A stretch of 64,000 nucleotides of DNA from Eubacterium uniforme (lineage in GTDB: Bacteria; Bacillota; Clostridia; Lachnospirales; Lachnospiraceae), in NCBI RefSeq assembly GCF_900167115.1, contig NZ_FUXZ01000008.1:107072-171071 (forward strand). Reading direction: 5' to 3'. The position numbers and the translations under genes are program-made. The notes beneath the pieces are model-generated. The model made no database searches, was not told the DNA's origin, and saw nothing but the letters and a program-made list of their open reading frames with translations. Of the stretch, positions 15,678-25,472 are shown piece after piece (position 1 is the first letter of the stretch; each line of letters starts with the position of its first letter).

Positions 15678-18600
15678 TTAGCTAGCTCTATTATTTCCTT
15701 TAATATCCTTAATAGTTCCGCCGTTGATTGGCTTAATATCCATTAATTCATTATTAGTTCCTGATCCATTACTAAATGTACCATTCTCGAAATCTTTAGT
15801 AGCTGTGCCTTCGAATGTAAGGACATTCGTTCCCTTTCCACCTGTACAAGTTACATTGTTAATTGGCATGTATTTTGAGAATTTGCTTGTATCCACTGTA
15901 ACATTACTATAATTACTAACTAATTCATCAAATACTACTGAGAACTTAACCTTATCACCCTTCTTATAATTTGTAGTTGCTGCTGGTGCAATACCAATCT
16001 GATCTGGGCCTATTGAATCAGTAAACGATAATGTAAACTCATGTTTCTTTGTCCAGAAACACATATCTCCTAAACACTCATGATCTGTTTTACCATAGTA
16101 ATAAACCTTACCATTATCTAACTTATCCCAAGGAACATATTTTGGACCACCTACATCAGCCCATTGATCACCAGCATCTTCATCTAACCATTCACCACCC
16201 CATCTTTCAATATTAAAATCATTACCAATCTTATAACCTAAATAATATTCACACTCTGTAGTATCCCAATCCTCATCAGAATCAGCATAAACTCTAATCT
16301 TTAACTGAGCATTTGTACTAGCCTGTCTTAGATAAACTCCTCTTTCTGAGTTCGTTATATCACTAATATCAATAGGATTTGATGCCGTACTTTGAGCTTC
16401 ATTAAATTTCTTATTTCCATTAGGATCATCCTTTATACTTACCATATTTTTGTAAATTATAGAATCGGTTAATAATTTATTCGTTGGCATAGTCATTGTT
16501 CTTTTTGCTTCTTTAGTTCCATAAAGACCCGTTACAGCACCTCTAGCACTTTCAATTCTATATATTTCTGCAGTATAATATCTAGTATTTGTTCCATTTA
16601 GATTATATAAGTGTGCATATATACCATTCCTGTCTGCTGGAGTTTCATGTCCATAGTAACGGATAGATGCTTTTTCACGCTTAACAGTAAATTCAACTTC
16701 TGCATTACCTGTTGCTGAATCAATTGTACCCATATGTTTCTCATTATTCTCTAATGAATAACACTCATTCATTCCATCAAAGAATGCATATGTATTTTCT
16801 CCACCAACGTGGTAGAAGTTATTCGCTGATGTTTTGTCTTTTTCTTCTCCAGCTGCGCCAACTACTTCAACTGTTCCACCAATTGCAGTTCCATTAACTG
16901 TTCTATAGTATACTCGCTGTGGATCATCTGTAACCTTAACACCAGTAGGGATAGTTCTAGTAATCTTAAATACTGAAGTTCCATCACCTGTAGGTGTCTG
17001 AGCCGATGATGATTTAAGTGCAATACTATATGTACCTGCATATCTCCACTGTGCAGTTAATGTTTTGTTTCCAACTTCACCTTTAAGTTTAAGTGTTCCG
17101 CTTTCAATCAATTCACCACTTGCATCGCTCCAACCTAAGAATTGATAACCTTCCTTGATTTCTCTTGGAACATTCAATGTCCAGTCTTCGCTTTCTACAG
17201 AATAGGCAACTGGATTACTTGTACCATTCTCATCTACGTCTGCTCCTACTAGAACCGATTTATAAGTAATTGAATAAGTAATCAAGCTCCATACTGCATA
17301 TAGATTTACTATCTCTTCGCCATTATATAATTCATTATGACCACTTGTAAATGTATAACCATCTTCGAAAGCAACGTCGCCGCCCTGTGTCTTTGACCAA
17401 CCTTCAAATGTATATCCATTTCTATAAAGTCCTAAAGAACTAATAGTCTTTAATGATTTCGTTTCATCAAAAGTAAATATATTGTCTTTATCTGTATTAA
17501 ACTCTAAACCTTTTGAATCTTTTCCACCATTATAATATAAGTTAATCTTATATTTTCTTGGAATCCATCTAGCATATAATCTAACATTATTAGCTACTGG
17601 TTTCATACGTTCAACACGGTCATCTTCATTATATTCATTAGTCTTATACCATCCTCCGAAATCATAGCCATATCTATTAGTTGTTGGTGGTTGAACTTCA
17701 AAATTATTATCCTCAACAGTCCATCTGATTTCATCAACCTTTGCGCCATAGAGATTTTCAAATATAATTCTATATTCTATCTTTTCCCATTGAGCCACAT
17801 AAGTTAATTCTTTCTCTGGCATTGTCTCTGGAAGACTATCAATGATTTCACCACTATTAACATCTTTCCAACCTGTAAATCTATAGCCTTCATTCTTTGG
17901 AAGAGCTATCTGTGTCAAATCTTCTCCGTATTCAAAATACTTAACGAGATATAATCCGCTATAGCTATATAACTGTAATGCATATTTAATTGATTCCCAA
18001 TTAGCTGTAAGAACTATGTCAGGATCAGCATCTGCTGCGATTACATATTCCATGTATAACTTATCACTCTTGCCATCTGACCATCCTAAGAATTTATAAC
18101 CTAATCTTTGTGGAGCCTTAATTATAGTCTCCTTACCAAGTTCAACCATTGTAGGATTATCATTAACATCAGTATCATTAATACCTATATATGTAATTCC
18201 TGCCTGAACATATTTCCAACTAGCATATAATAAATGATTGCTTGCGTTAGAAACTACAGTATCATTAGTTACCTTGTTTCCACCCTCTGCCTCATCATAC
18301 CATCCTAAGAATTCTGCATTAACCTTAGTTGGAGTTGGTAATTCACCATATTTATCTCCAACATTTACGATTCTCTCCAATTCGCCCTCAACTATGCCAT
18401 CCATAGTATCAAATGCAATCTTGGTTTGTTTTGCAGTCCATATAGCACTATAAGTTACATCTTTCGCTCCCATTGTACCTTCTGGTGTATTATCCCAAAC
18501 ATATGAATAGTTATCTCTTTCCATAACTGGAACAACTATAGCTTGTCCATAGAATACAGTGCCGCTAGTATAATCATTAGTTGCACTACCACCATTTAAG

Positions 18601-21600
18601 TTCCAAGTAAGCTTATATTTATCACGTGGATATCTAACATCCACACTAACTACTCTTCCCTCAGCAAATGCTACTGTTTCAACATTTGCAGGTTTACCAA
18701 AGTGTTCATAGTTCTTTACAACTGGAGTATATTCATCACCATCATTACCTGTAACAACTTCTCTATCTGCAAGTATAGTATATTCTCCATTTGTATCCTG
18801 TTTGTAATGATTTACAATTATACTTCCTTCTGCATTTGCCCAAGCAGCTTTAAGAGTTAAATTACTATTAGGCATTACAGAATCTGTATATTTCTCACCA
18901 TCATTTAACCATCCAGCAAATACAAATCCATCTTTTTGTGGAGTTGTAACATCAATGTTTTCACCATAGTATAGATTGATTTCTACTGTGTCCTTACCAG
19001 AAATGCTTCCTCCATCTAAATTCAATGTGAGTTTGTACTGCTTTCTTGTATATACATAATCTACTGAGCTAGATCCATCACCATTAATTGTTACTGTCTT
19101 TGCAGATGGTGAATCAAATCCTTCAATATTTTTAACACTTGGAGTTACTTCAGCACCCGTTTCTCCTGTAAAGCTTTCTGTAGCATAAAGTGTTCTTCCT
19201 TCACCGCCAATATCCTGTGTATAGTGGTTAACCACATAATGCACTCCTTCAATTGGACTCCATTTTGCAACAAGGTTTAAGTCACCTTTTCTTCCACCTG
19301 AAAGACTTACAACCTTTTCATCACCTGAGAACCATCCCTCAAATGTATAACCAAGCTTCACTGGATATGCCAATGCCTTAGCAGGTTTATCTGAATAGTA
19401 TGTATCAGGATTTGCTCCTTCTTCAATGGTTCCACCATCAAGATTATAAGTTACTGAATATGCTTTTGATTTCCACTGTGCAACAAGAGTTATCTCAGCA
19501 TTTGCTAAAGATGTTAAGTTAATAACTTCTTCCTTAGCCTGATATGTTTTACCACTTGCATAGTCTTTCCAACCAGCAAATTCTACATCACCACTTGCTG
19601 CCGTAGGTGCATCATATAAATTAGCTTTCTCATCGAAAGTTAATACCTGCGATGCATTACCTGTTAACATTCCACCATTAGCATCGTATGTAACTTTGTA
19701 GCTATTAGCCATAAGTCCGTCCGTTGTGTATGTAACATCATTCTTAACTGTTACAACAACGAATCCATTCTCTTCATTTACAAATACATCATTACCTGAT
19801 GCATCCACTGAAATACCATCAAGGTAATCTCCGTTTACATCCTTAAATCCAGGGAATGTATATCCTTCCTTAACTGGAATAGGAAGTGCAATCTTTCCAC
19901 CGTAACATACGTCATAATCACCATAAACTGGACTTTCATCAGTTCCATTAGTTGTAAGTTTTACTGTACGCATCTTACGTGAATAATATACTTTAACTAC
20001 TCTTGATCCATCTGCTTTAATTTCTGCTGGATTACTTTCAGATACTGGTGCGCCATCTGTCTTCATTCCATCATAGAATATAACATCTTCATCACCATCT
20101 TTTTGTGTAAATAACTGATCAGCTGTTCCAACCTTTTCACTTTCTGTACCATATTCATCAACCATGTTAAACTTCATAGTCTGATTTCTTACAGCATCTT
20201 CAGTGATAGCATCTCCTGCTTTTCCTTGTCCATAAGTAATAGACTGAACTGTATATGCACCGCTCAACTGCTGTACATAATATTCAACACGATAAAGGAT
20301 GTTTGTTCGAGGCTGCCACTGTGCAATATATGTTGTATCCTTTCCGTCAGCTTTCTTAATTGCACCTGCAATACCATTCTTATCCTTATCTTCGCTATTT
20401 TCATTGTTACTTATGATTTCATCAAGGTTAACTACTTTTCCAGTCTTTTCATCCTTCCATCCTGTAAATTCATATCCATATGCTGAATATTCAGGTGCAA
20501 ATATTGGATCACCATATTTTGTTGTTAATGTAACATCACCTAATAATCCTTTATCACCTGTCTTAAAAGTAGTTTTACTCCTGCTAATATCATAATAGTA
20601 TCTAAGTACTGCCGCTCCACTTGGAAGTATTGTTACTTCCTTGCTTTGTGGAGTATCATATTTAGCATATTTCTCTTCTTCACCTTCAATGGACTTCTTG
20701 TATGCTCCTGGTGCTAGTACTTCTGGAGTAACTGTTGTATCAGTTGTTCCTCTGTAAACCTTCTTACCATCAAGAATATATTCGCCATCCATATCCGGAT
20801 TTTCAATATAATAATATACTGTGTATGGTGTGTCTGTAGCTGGTTTCCAATGAGCATAAATTTCTACATTCTTATCCGGCATTGTTTCTGGGAATTCATA
20901 AGATGTTCCATCTGATAAGTACCAACCATCAAATACATAACCTTTCTTTGTTGGATCTTTAGGTTTTCTTATTTCTGTTCCAATCTTACCTACTATTGCT
21001 TCAACATACGAACCACCATTAGTGTTTGGAGTAATAGCATATCCATCTAAATAATTATCCCATGTTATATGAATAGTTCTTGTCATCTTAGCATATGATA
21101 ACGGAATTGCTCCATTCTTATAATAGAATGTTGCATCAGTTTCTGCTTCCATGCCTTCGAAACCGTCTTTTAACTGAATAATGTGTTCTTCTGGAACATA
21201 TTCAAACCACTTATTTGTAAGTTCAACACCATAACTATCATCATCATATGTTACCGCTGAGAAATCACCTTCATCAAGTGTTAATGTATTAATTTCATAC
21301 CAAGCATCAGGTACTTTAAACTTAGTAACATACTGTCTTAAACTTATATCAGGCATATCTTCCTGAAGTGTATTAAAGTCAAGTGGTACTTCATTCTCTC
21401 CCCAAGACTTTAATGGGAACTTCTTTTCAAACAAGGTTGTATCCCATGAATATAGTTTGCCTTTAACTAACTTAGTATTCTTTCCAACTGATGCTCCAGC
21501 ACCTAGTTCTAAGTAAATGCCAACTTCTACAAATAGTGCACCTGCTGCATTTTCCTTCTTCTTTCCATCTTTTATATTAATGTGATAGTAGAAGAATCCG

Positions 21601-24600
21601 CACATATCAAGATATGCGCCTAATGCAACTGTAAGAGATGCCTGTCCAAGATAGCCCTCCACTAATTGCAACGACAGTTCTACCTCAAAACCTACTTTCA
21701 GTTCAAGGGTTCCCATTACATAGAACTTAAAATCAAGTTCTGCCGGAATTATTTCTACTGTATTAGTATCACATTTTCCTTTCAGTACATGAATTGCATA
21801 TACCGTCTTCTTACACTGAATATTTGAAAATTCAATACCTAATGATACAACAACATCTACTGTTACAACGAACTTAACTTCTAAGCCAAATTCAACAATA
21901 CCTGGGAATAATTCATATTTTGCTTCAAATAATGTTTTTTCCACAAGAGTTATTGCATCATGCTCTTGTTCAAGCATTTGCTTATACCTAAGAGCAATCC
22001 AACTTGTTACTTCTTCTGCTTCATCAGCATCTTCAACTTCATCAGAATCCATCAAAGATTTCAATTCTTCAGAAATATCACTATACATTTCCTTAACATC
22101 ATCAGCAACAACACCCATACCATCATCCTGGCCTGCTGTATAAACTAATGCGTTAACATCAATTCCTGTATATGTTCCAGTTGTAAAACTTGGTGAGAAT
22201 ACAACATCTTCTGGAAATGGAACTAAGTAACTTGTATTCCATTCGATGCTTGCATCAAATCCCATGTCTAACTGGATTTCCTGTACGAAGTCTGCCTCAA
22301 CTTCAATCGTTAACTTATTCTCTTCTTCAGCTTCTTCATCCTTGTCATCTTTATCTTTGTCATCTTTATCTTTGTCATCTTTGTCCTTATCATCTTTATC
22401 TTTGTCATCCTTATCGTCTTTGTCCTTACCATCTTCTTTACCGTCTTCTTTACCATCTTCCTTGCCTTCTTCTTTTCCGTCTTCATCATCTCCGCCTCCA
22501 AAAGATGGAACAGTAACTTCTATTTGGAATTTAACATAAAGATGAACACCTATACCACCTGGTAATTGATCTGCACTTCCAACTGATACATCAATATCCT
22601 CTAGTGATACTTCTACAGCGCCGTCATCATCATCATCGTCACCACCAAGACCAAACTGCTTGTAGGTTTCTAACATTTCTTTATACTTATCGCTGTAGTC
22701 CTTATATTTATCATAAAAGTCCTCTGACTTTTCTATAACGTCGCCGAGATCATCATTTCCGTCTTCATCATCTTCTTCGCCGTCGTCATCATCACCGCCA
22801 ATATCACCTTTTACAACAATATCTTTATCTTTAAGTTTTTCGATTCCTTTTATATCCTTAAATCTCTTTGTTGCCAAAGCAGTTTTAGCTAAATACTTAC
22901 CAGCCTCTTCAACAAATCCACTCTTCTTTGCATCCTCTAAAGACTGATCTTCTATCTTCTTAATCTGCTCCGGTGATAATTCATCCATAATATTAATAGG
23001 ATTTGAATAACTTGTTTCACCTGAATCAGCTATATCACTTAATGAAGCTGCTTTAGTTTCAAATACAATATATTCGCAATCATCACCAACTGCATCTTTT
23101 GTAATACCAGTTCTAAGAATCTTTGTTACTTCTTCATAACCGCCAACACGCTGCATGTCATCAGTTCCATAGGTTCCCTTATAGAATGTGATAAAATCAC
23201 CTTCATCTAAAGTAGTCTTTGAATCAAGTTTAATGTCAGCAAATTTATCATCAGACCACTCAAGTTCTGATAAAGGAATTTCACGAGTATTATCTAAATC
23301 ATCAATTTCTAAATCCGAACCTGCAGGTATTGGAAGAATTTCAGGCATTCTGATAATATCTGAAATCTCAGCATTACCAAAATAATACTTATCATCTTCT
23401 ACTTTTGTAATAAATACATAAGCAATATGATTTTCACCTTCATCAAATTTTTCTGGATTACTCATTGCTTCTACTGGATCCATTCCACTATAAATTGCAA
23501 CTGTAGTTCCAGCCTCAATCTTTTCTTCCTTACCATCCTTGAATACAAAGTATCCATTAAGGCCATTTTCATTCTCTGTTACATTACCTTCAGAATCAAC
23601 TGAATAGAGCATGCTATCAATATTATCAAGCTTATTACCCTCAGCATCAGCTAGTGTATCAAGATTTGTAGTAGGAATCATTATTACATCACTACCTATA
23701 GTCATACTCTTCTTTTCCTTAGCAGCAACGTTAACATCAAACTCTCTAACAGAATTTGGTTTACCTTCAAATGACAATGTTGCGTTACCATTTTCATCTG
23801 CATCTGGAAGTTTAATTATATAACTAGCACCATCTTCAAATCCGTCTGTCACTTCACCTAATACAAATTGTTTACCTGAAAGTATATATGTACCATTCTC
23901 ACCACTGATTGAAATATTATTATCTTTAATTTCGTAATCTTCAGAACCAGAATGAGTTACATTAGTTACTTCTATCTGACTTAATACTTGTTCCTTTGTT
24001 AAACTCTTATCTGTAGATTTAACAGTAAGTGTATAAAAAGGTGAAGCATCCTTAACTGCAGTTGTCTTTATGACATCTTCAGGAGTTTTTCCTAAAACCA
24101 ACTCTGATTTAGCATAAAGTATTAATGTAGTATCAATTACATCATCATCAAGAGCTTTCATCATAAATTCAGAATCATAGAACCATCCTAAGAATGTTCT
24201 TGTTTCTTTATATGATGGTTTTGGAAGTGATTCAATGGTTGTACCTTCTTTAACCACAACAGGTTCAAGAGTACATCCACCTTCATTATCCACAAAACTT
24301 ACATGGAATTCTTTTTCCTTATCACCTTCGCCGCCCTGACCTTGATCATCTTTATTTTCTGGGTCTCCTTCACCTACTTCTGCACCATTATCGTCAGTAG
24401 TAGGTGTTTCTATTTCTGTACTTTTTTCATCTACAGGTTTATTTGACTTACCATTAACAACAGTGACTTTACAACTATATGTTGCTCCACTTTCAACCTT
24501 TGCACTAATAGTTGCTACGCCTTCTGCCTTTGCAGTAACTAAACCCTTTTCATCAACAGATGCAATATTTTTATCCGATGTAGACCAAGTGATATGCTGT

Positions 24601-25439
24601 GAAGTACCAGCAAGAGTTAATGTTGCCTTTTGATCAACGTCCATATATAACTCTTTTGCACCCATAACTGGTTCTTCAACTTTTATCTCACAAGTATATG
24701 TCTTTCCACTTTCATCAATCGCACTTATAGTAACAACACCTGCTGCCTTTGCAGTAACTACACCTTTTTCATCAACAGATGCAATCTCACCATTCTCAGA
24801 TGACCATGTTATTTTTTGTTTTGTATTTTTGATTTTTAGCGAAGACTTATCACCCTTAGCTAAAACAACCTTCTGTATATTAATTGAAGGATTTTCAACT
24901 GTAACCTTACATGTATAAGTCTTCTTATTCTTACCAACAACTTTTATTTTAGCAATGCCTTTTTTCTTGGCCATAATACTAACTTTGTATTTACCCTTTT
25001 TCTTGGCATTTGCTATTTTTTTATTCTTTGAATAAACTTTCTTAATCTTAGCTCCACAAAGCTTAATCTGAGCTGTTCTGCCCTTAGAAATATTAATTCT
25101 TTTCTTACTAAGACCAATTCGTACTTTTACTGTACAACTATACTCTTTACCATTAGTTCCTGTAACAATTATTGTTGTCTTTCCTGCCTTTTTGGCTATA
25201 ATTGTTCCATCTTTTCTTACTTTAGCAACTTTCTTATTTTTACTTACAACACTCTTTATCATGTCACCATTTAGTGAAACTTGCTTTTTATCCCCAACAA
25301 GCATGCTTGCCTTACTAAAGCTTAATCCGATAGGTTCAGCTGCATAAACACGACTCATAGGTTCAAGTGATGAAGCCAACATGCAGGTTACTATAAAATA
25401 GCACAAGAACTTTTTAAACTGTTTTATACCCTTTTTCAT
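15678..25439 (-). CDS. Giant secreted multi-repeat surface protein (Big_2, InlB B-repeats, MucBP-like)
   Basis: This 3253-residue protein has a signal peptide (about 1-33, KKFLCYFIVTCMLASS...VYA). About four Big_2 Ig-like domains follow (35-335; for example ITWSSENGEIASVDEKGVV), then one degenerate B-repeat (about 370-445) and a long unique region. Residues 983-1035 form an Asp/Lys/Glu-rich tract. From about 1455 to 2800 there are some 14 InlB/Flg_new B-repeats (GYxFxGW...AQW) mixed with about four MucBP-like units (VNHYTQD, YYIENPD). The last 450 residues are unique and lack LPXTG or any clear anchor. AAAGGA seven bases before ATG supports the start. It probably acts in adhesion. It is the second gene of an operon with the 2214-residue protein, 33 bases apart. 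Confidence 0.85.
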   Translation of the reverse strand: MKKGIKQFKKFLCYFIVTCMLASSLEPMSRVYAAEPIGLSFSKASMLVGDKKQVSLNGDMIKSVVSKNKKVAKVRKDGTIIAKKAGKTTIIVTGTNGKEYSCTVKVRIGLSKKRINISKGRTAQIKLCGAKIKKVYSKNKKIANAKKKGKYKVSIMAKKKGIAKIKVVGKNKKTYTCKVTVENPSINIQKVVLAKGDKSSLKIKNTKQKITWSSENGEIASVDEKGVVTAKAAGVVTISAIDESGKTYTCEIKVEEPVMGAKELYMDVDQKATLTLAGTSQHITWSTSDKNIASVDEKGLVTAKAEGVATISAKVESGATYSCKVTVVNGKSNKPVDEKSTEIETPTTDDNGAEVGEGDPENKDDQGQGGEGDKEKEFHVSFVDNEGGCTLEPVVVKEGTTIESLPKPSYKETRTFLGWFYDSEFMMKALDDDVIDTTLILYAKSELVLGKTPEDVIKTTAVKDASPFYTLTVKSTDKSLTKEQVLSQIEVTNVTHSGSEDYEIKDNNISISGENGTYILSGKQFVLGEVTDGFEDGASYIIKLPDADENGNATLSFEGKPNSVREFDVNVAAKEKKSMTIGSDVIMIPTTNLDTLADAEGNKLDNIDSMLYSVDSEGNVTENENGLNGYFVFKDGKEEKIEAGTTVAIYSGMDPVEAMSNPEKFDEGENHIAYVFITKVEDDKYYFGNAEISDIIRMPEILPIPAGSDLEIDDLDNTREIPLSELEWSDDKFADIKLDSKTTLDEGDFITFYKGTYGTDDMQRVGGYEEVTKILRTGITKDAVGDDCEYIVFETKAASLSDIADSGETSYSNPINIMDELSPEQIKKIEDQSLEDAKKSGFVEEAGKYLAKTALATKRFKDIKGIEKLKDKDIVVKGDIGGDDDDGEEDDEDGNDDLGDVIEKSEDFYDKYKDYSDKYKEMLETYKQFGLGGDDDDDDGAVEVSLEDIDVSVGSADQLPGGIGVHLYVKFQIEVTVPSFGGGDDEDGKEEGKEDGKEDGKEDGKDKDDKDDKDKDDKDKDDKDKDDKDKDDKDEEAEEENKLTIEVEADFVQEIQLDMGFDASIEWNTSYLVPFPEDVVFSPSFTTGTYTGIDVNALVYTAGQDDGMGVVADDVKEMYSDISEELKSLMDSDEVEDADEAEEVTSWIALRYKQMLEQEHDAITLVEKTLFEAKYELFPGIVEFGLEVKFVVTVDVVVSLGIEFSNIQCKKTVYAIHVLKGKCDTNTVEIIPAELDFKFYVMGTLELKVGFEVELSLQLVEGYLGQASLTVALGAYLDMCGFFYYHINIKDGKKKENAAGALFVEVGIYLELGAGASVGKNTKLVKGKLYSWDTTLFEKKFPLKSWGENEVPLDFNTLQEDMPDISLRQYVTKFKVPDAWYEINTLTLDEGDFSAVTYDDDSYGVELTNKWFEYVPEEHIIQLKDGFEGMEAETDATFYYKNGAIPLSYAKMTRTIHITWDNYLDGYAITPNTNGGSYVEAIVGKIGTEIRKPKDPTKKGYVFDGWYLSDGTSYEFPETMPDKNVEIYAHWKPATDTPYTVYYYIENPDMDGEYILDGKKVYRGTTDTTVTPEVLAPGAYKKSIEGEEEKYAKYDTPQSKEVTILPSGAAVLRYYYDISRSKTTFKTGDKGLLGDVTLTTKYGDPIFAPEYSAYGYEFTGWKDEKTGKVVNLDEIISNNENSEDKDKNGIAGAIKKADGKDTTYIAQWQPRTNILYRVEYYVQQLSGAYTVQSITYGQGKAGDAITEDAVRNQTMKFNMVDEYGTESEKVGTADQLFTQKDGDEDVIFYDGMKTDGAPVSESNPAEIKADGSRVVKVYYSRKMRTVKLTTNGTDESPVYGDYDVCYGGKIALPIPVKEGYTFPGFKDVNGDYLDGISVDASGNDVFVNEENGFVVVTVKNDVTYTTDGLMANSYKVTYDANGGMLTGNASQVLTFDEKANLYDAPTAASGDVEFAGWKDYASGKTYQAKEEVINLTSLANAEITLVAQWKSKAYSVTYNLDGGTIEEGANPDTYYSDKPAKALAYPVKLGYTFEGWFSGDEKVVSLSGGRKGDLNLVAKWSPIEGVHYVVNHYTQDIGGEGRTLYATESFTGETGAEVTPSVKNIEGFDSPSAKTVTINGDGSSSVDYVYTRKQYKLTLNLDGGSISGKDTVEINLYYGENIDVTTPQKDGFVFAGWLNDGEKYTDSVMPNSNLTLKAAWANAEGSIIVNHYKQDTNGEYTILADREVVTGNDGDEYTPVVKNYEHFGKPANVETVAFAEGRVVSVDVRYPRDKYKLTWNLNGGSATNDYTSGTVFYGQAIVVPVMERDNYSYVWDNTPEGTMGAKDVTYSAIWTAKQTKIAFDTMDGIVEGELERIVNVGDKYGELPTPTKVNAEFLGWYDEAEGGNKVTNDTVVSNASNHLLYASWKYVQAGITYIGINDTDVNDNPTMVELGKETIIKAPQRLGYKFLGWSDGKSDKLYMEYVIAADADPDIVLTANWESIKYALQLYSYSGLYLVKYFEYGEDLTQIALPKNEGYRFTGWKDVNSGEIIDSLPETMPEKELTYVAQWEKIEYRIIFENLYGAKVDEIRWTVEDNNFEVQPPTTNRYGYDFGGWYKTNEYNEDDRVERMKPVANNVRLYARWIPRKYKINLYYNGGKDSKGLEFNTDKDNIFTFDETKSLKTISSLGLYRNGYTFEGWSKTQGGDVAFEDGYTFTSGHNELYNGEEIVNLYAVWSLITYSITYKSVLVGADVDENGTSNPVAYSVESEDWTLNVPREIKEGYQFLGWSDASGELIESGTLKLKGEVGNKTLTAQWRYAGTYSIALKSSSAQTPTGDGTSVFKITRTIPTGVKVTDDPQRVYYRTVNGTAIGGTVEVVGAAGEEKDKTSANNFYHVGGENTYAFFDGMNECYSLENNEKHMGTIDSATGNAEVEFTVKREKASIRYYGHETPADRNGIYAHLYNLNGTNTRYYTAEIYRIESARGAVTGLYGTKEAKRTMTMPTNKLLTDSIIYKNMVSIKDDPNGNKKFNEAQSTASNPIDISDITNSERGVYLRQASTNAQLKIRVYADSDEDWDTTECEYYLGYKIGNDFNIERWGGEWLDEDAGDQWADVGGPKYVPWDKLDNGKVYYYGKTDHECLGDMCFWTKKHEFTLSFTDSIGPDQIGIAPAATTNYKKGDKVKFSVVFDELVSNYSNVTVDTSKFSKYMPINNVTCTGGKGTNVLTFEGTATKDFENGTFSNGSGTNNELMDIKPINGGTIKDIKGNNRAS
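22339..22490 (-). repeat. Low-complexity Asp/Lys tandem-repeat tract inside the giant gene
   Basis: About 150 bases of short tandem units encode GKED repeats and then DKDDK repeats (roughly residues 983-1035). Units of 12 and 15 bases recur with few changes, so copy number could vary by slippage while keeping frame. Confidence 0.85.
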
Positions 25440-25472
25440 ACACTAGTCCTTTCTGCTAAATAAGCACACTAC

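Noticed and set aside
22190..22539. Plus-strand Ser/Leu-rich and His/Leu-rich open frames
   Set aside because: They are antisense shadows of the Asp/Lys repeat tract of the giant gene; they have no ribosome binding site and are explained by the low-complexity repeats.
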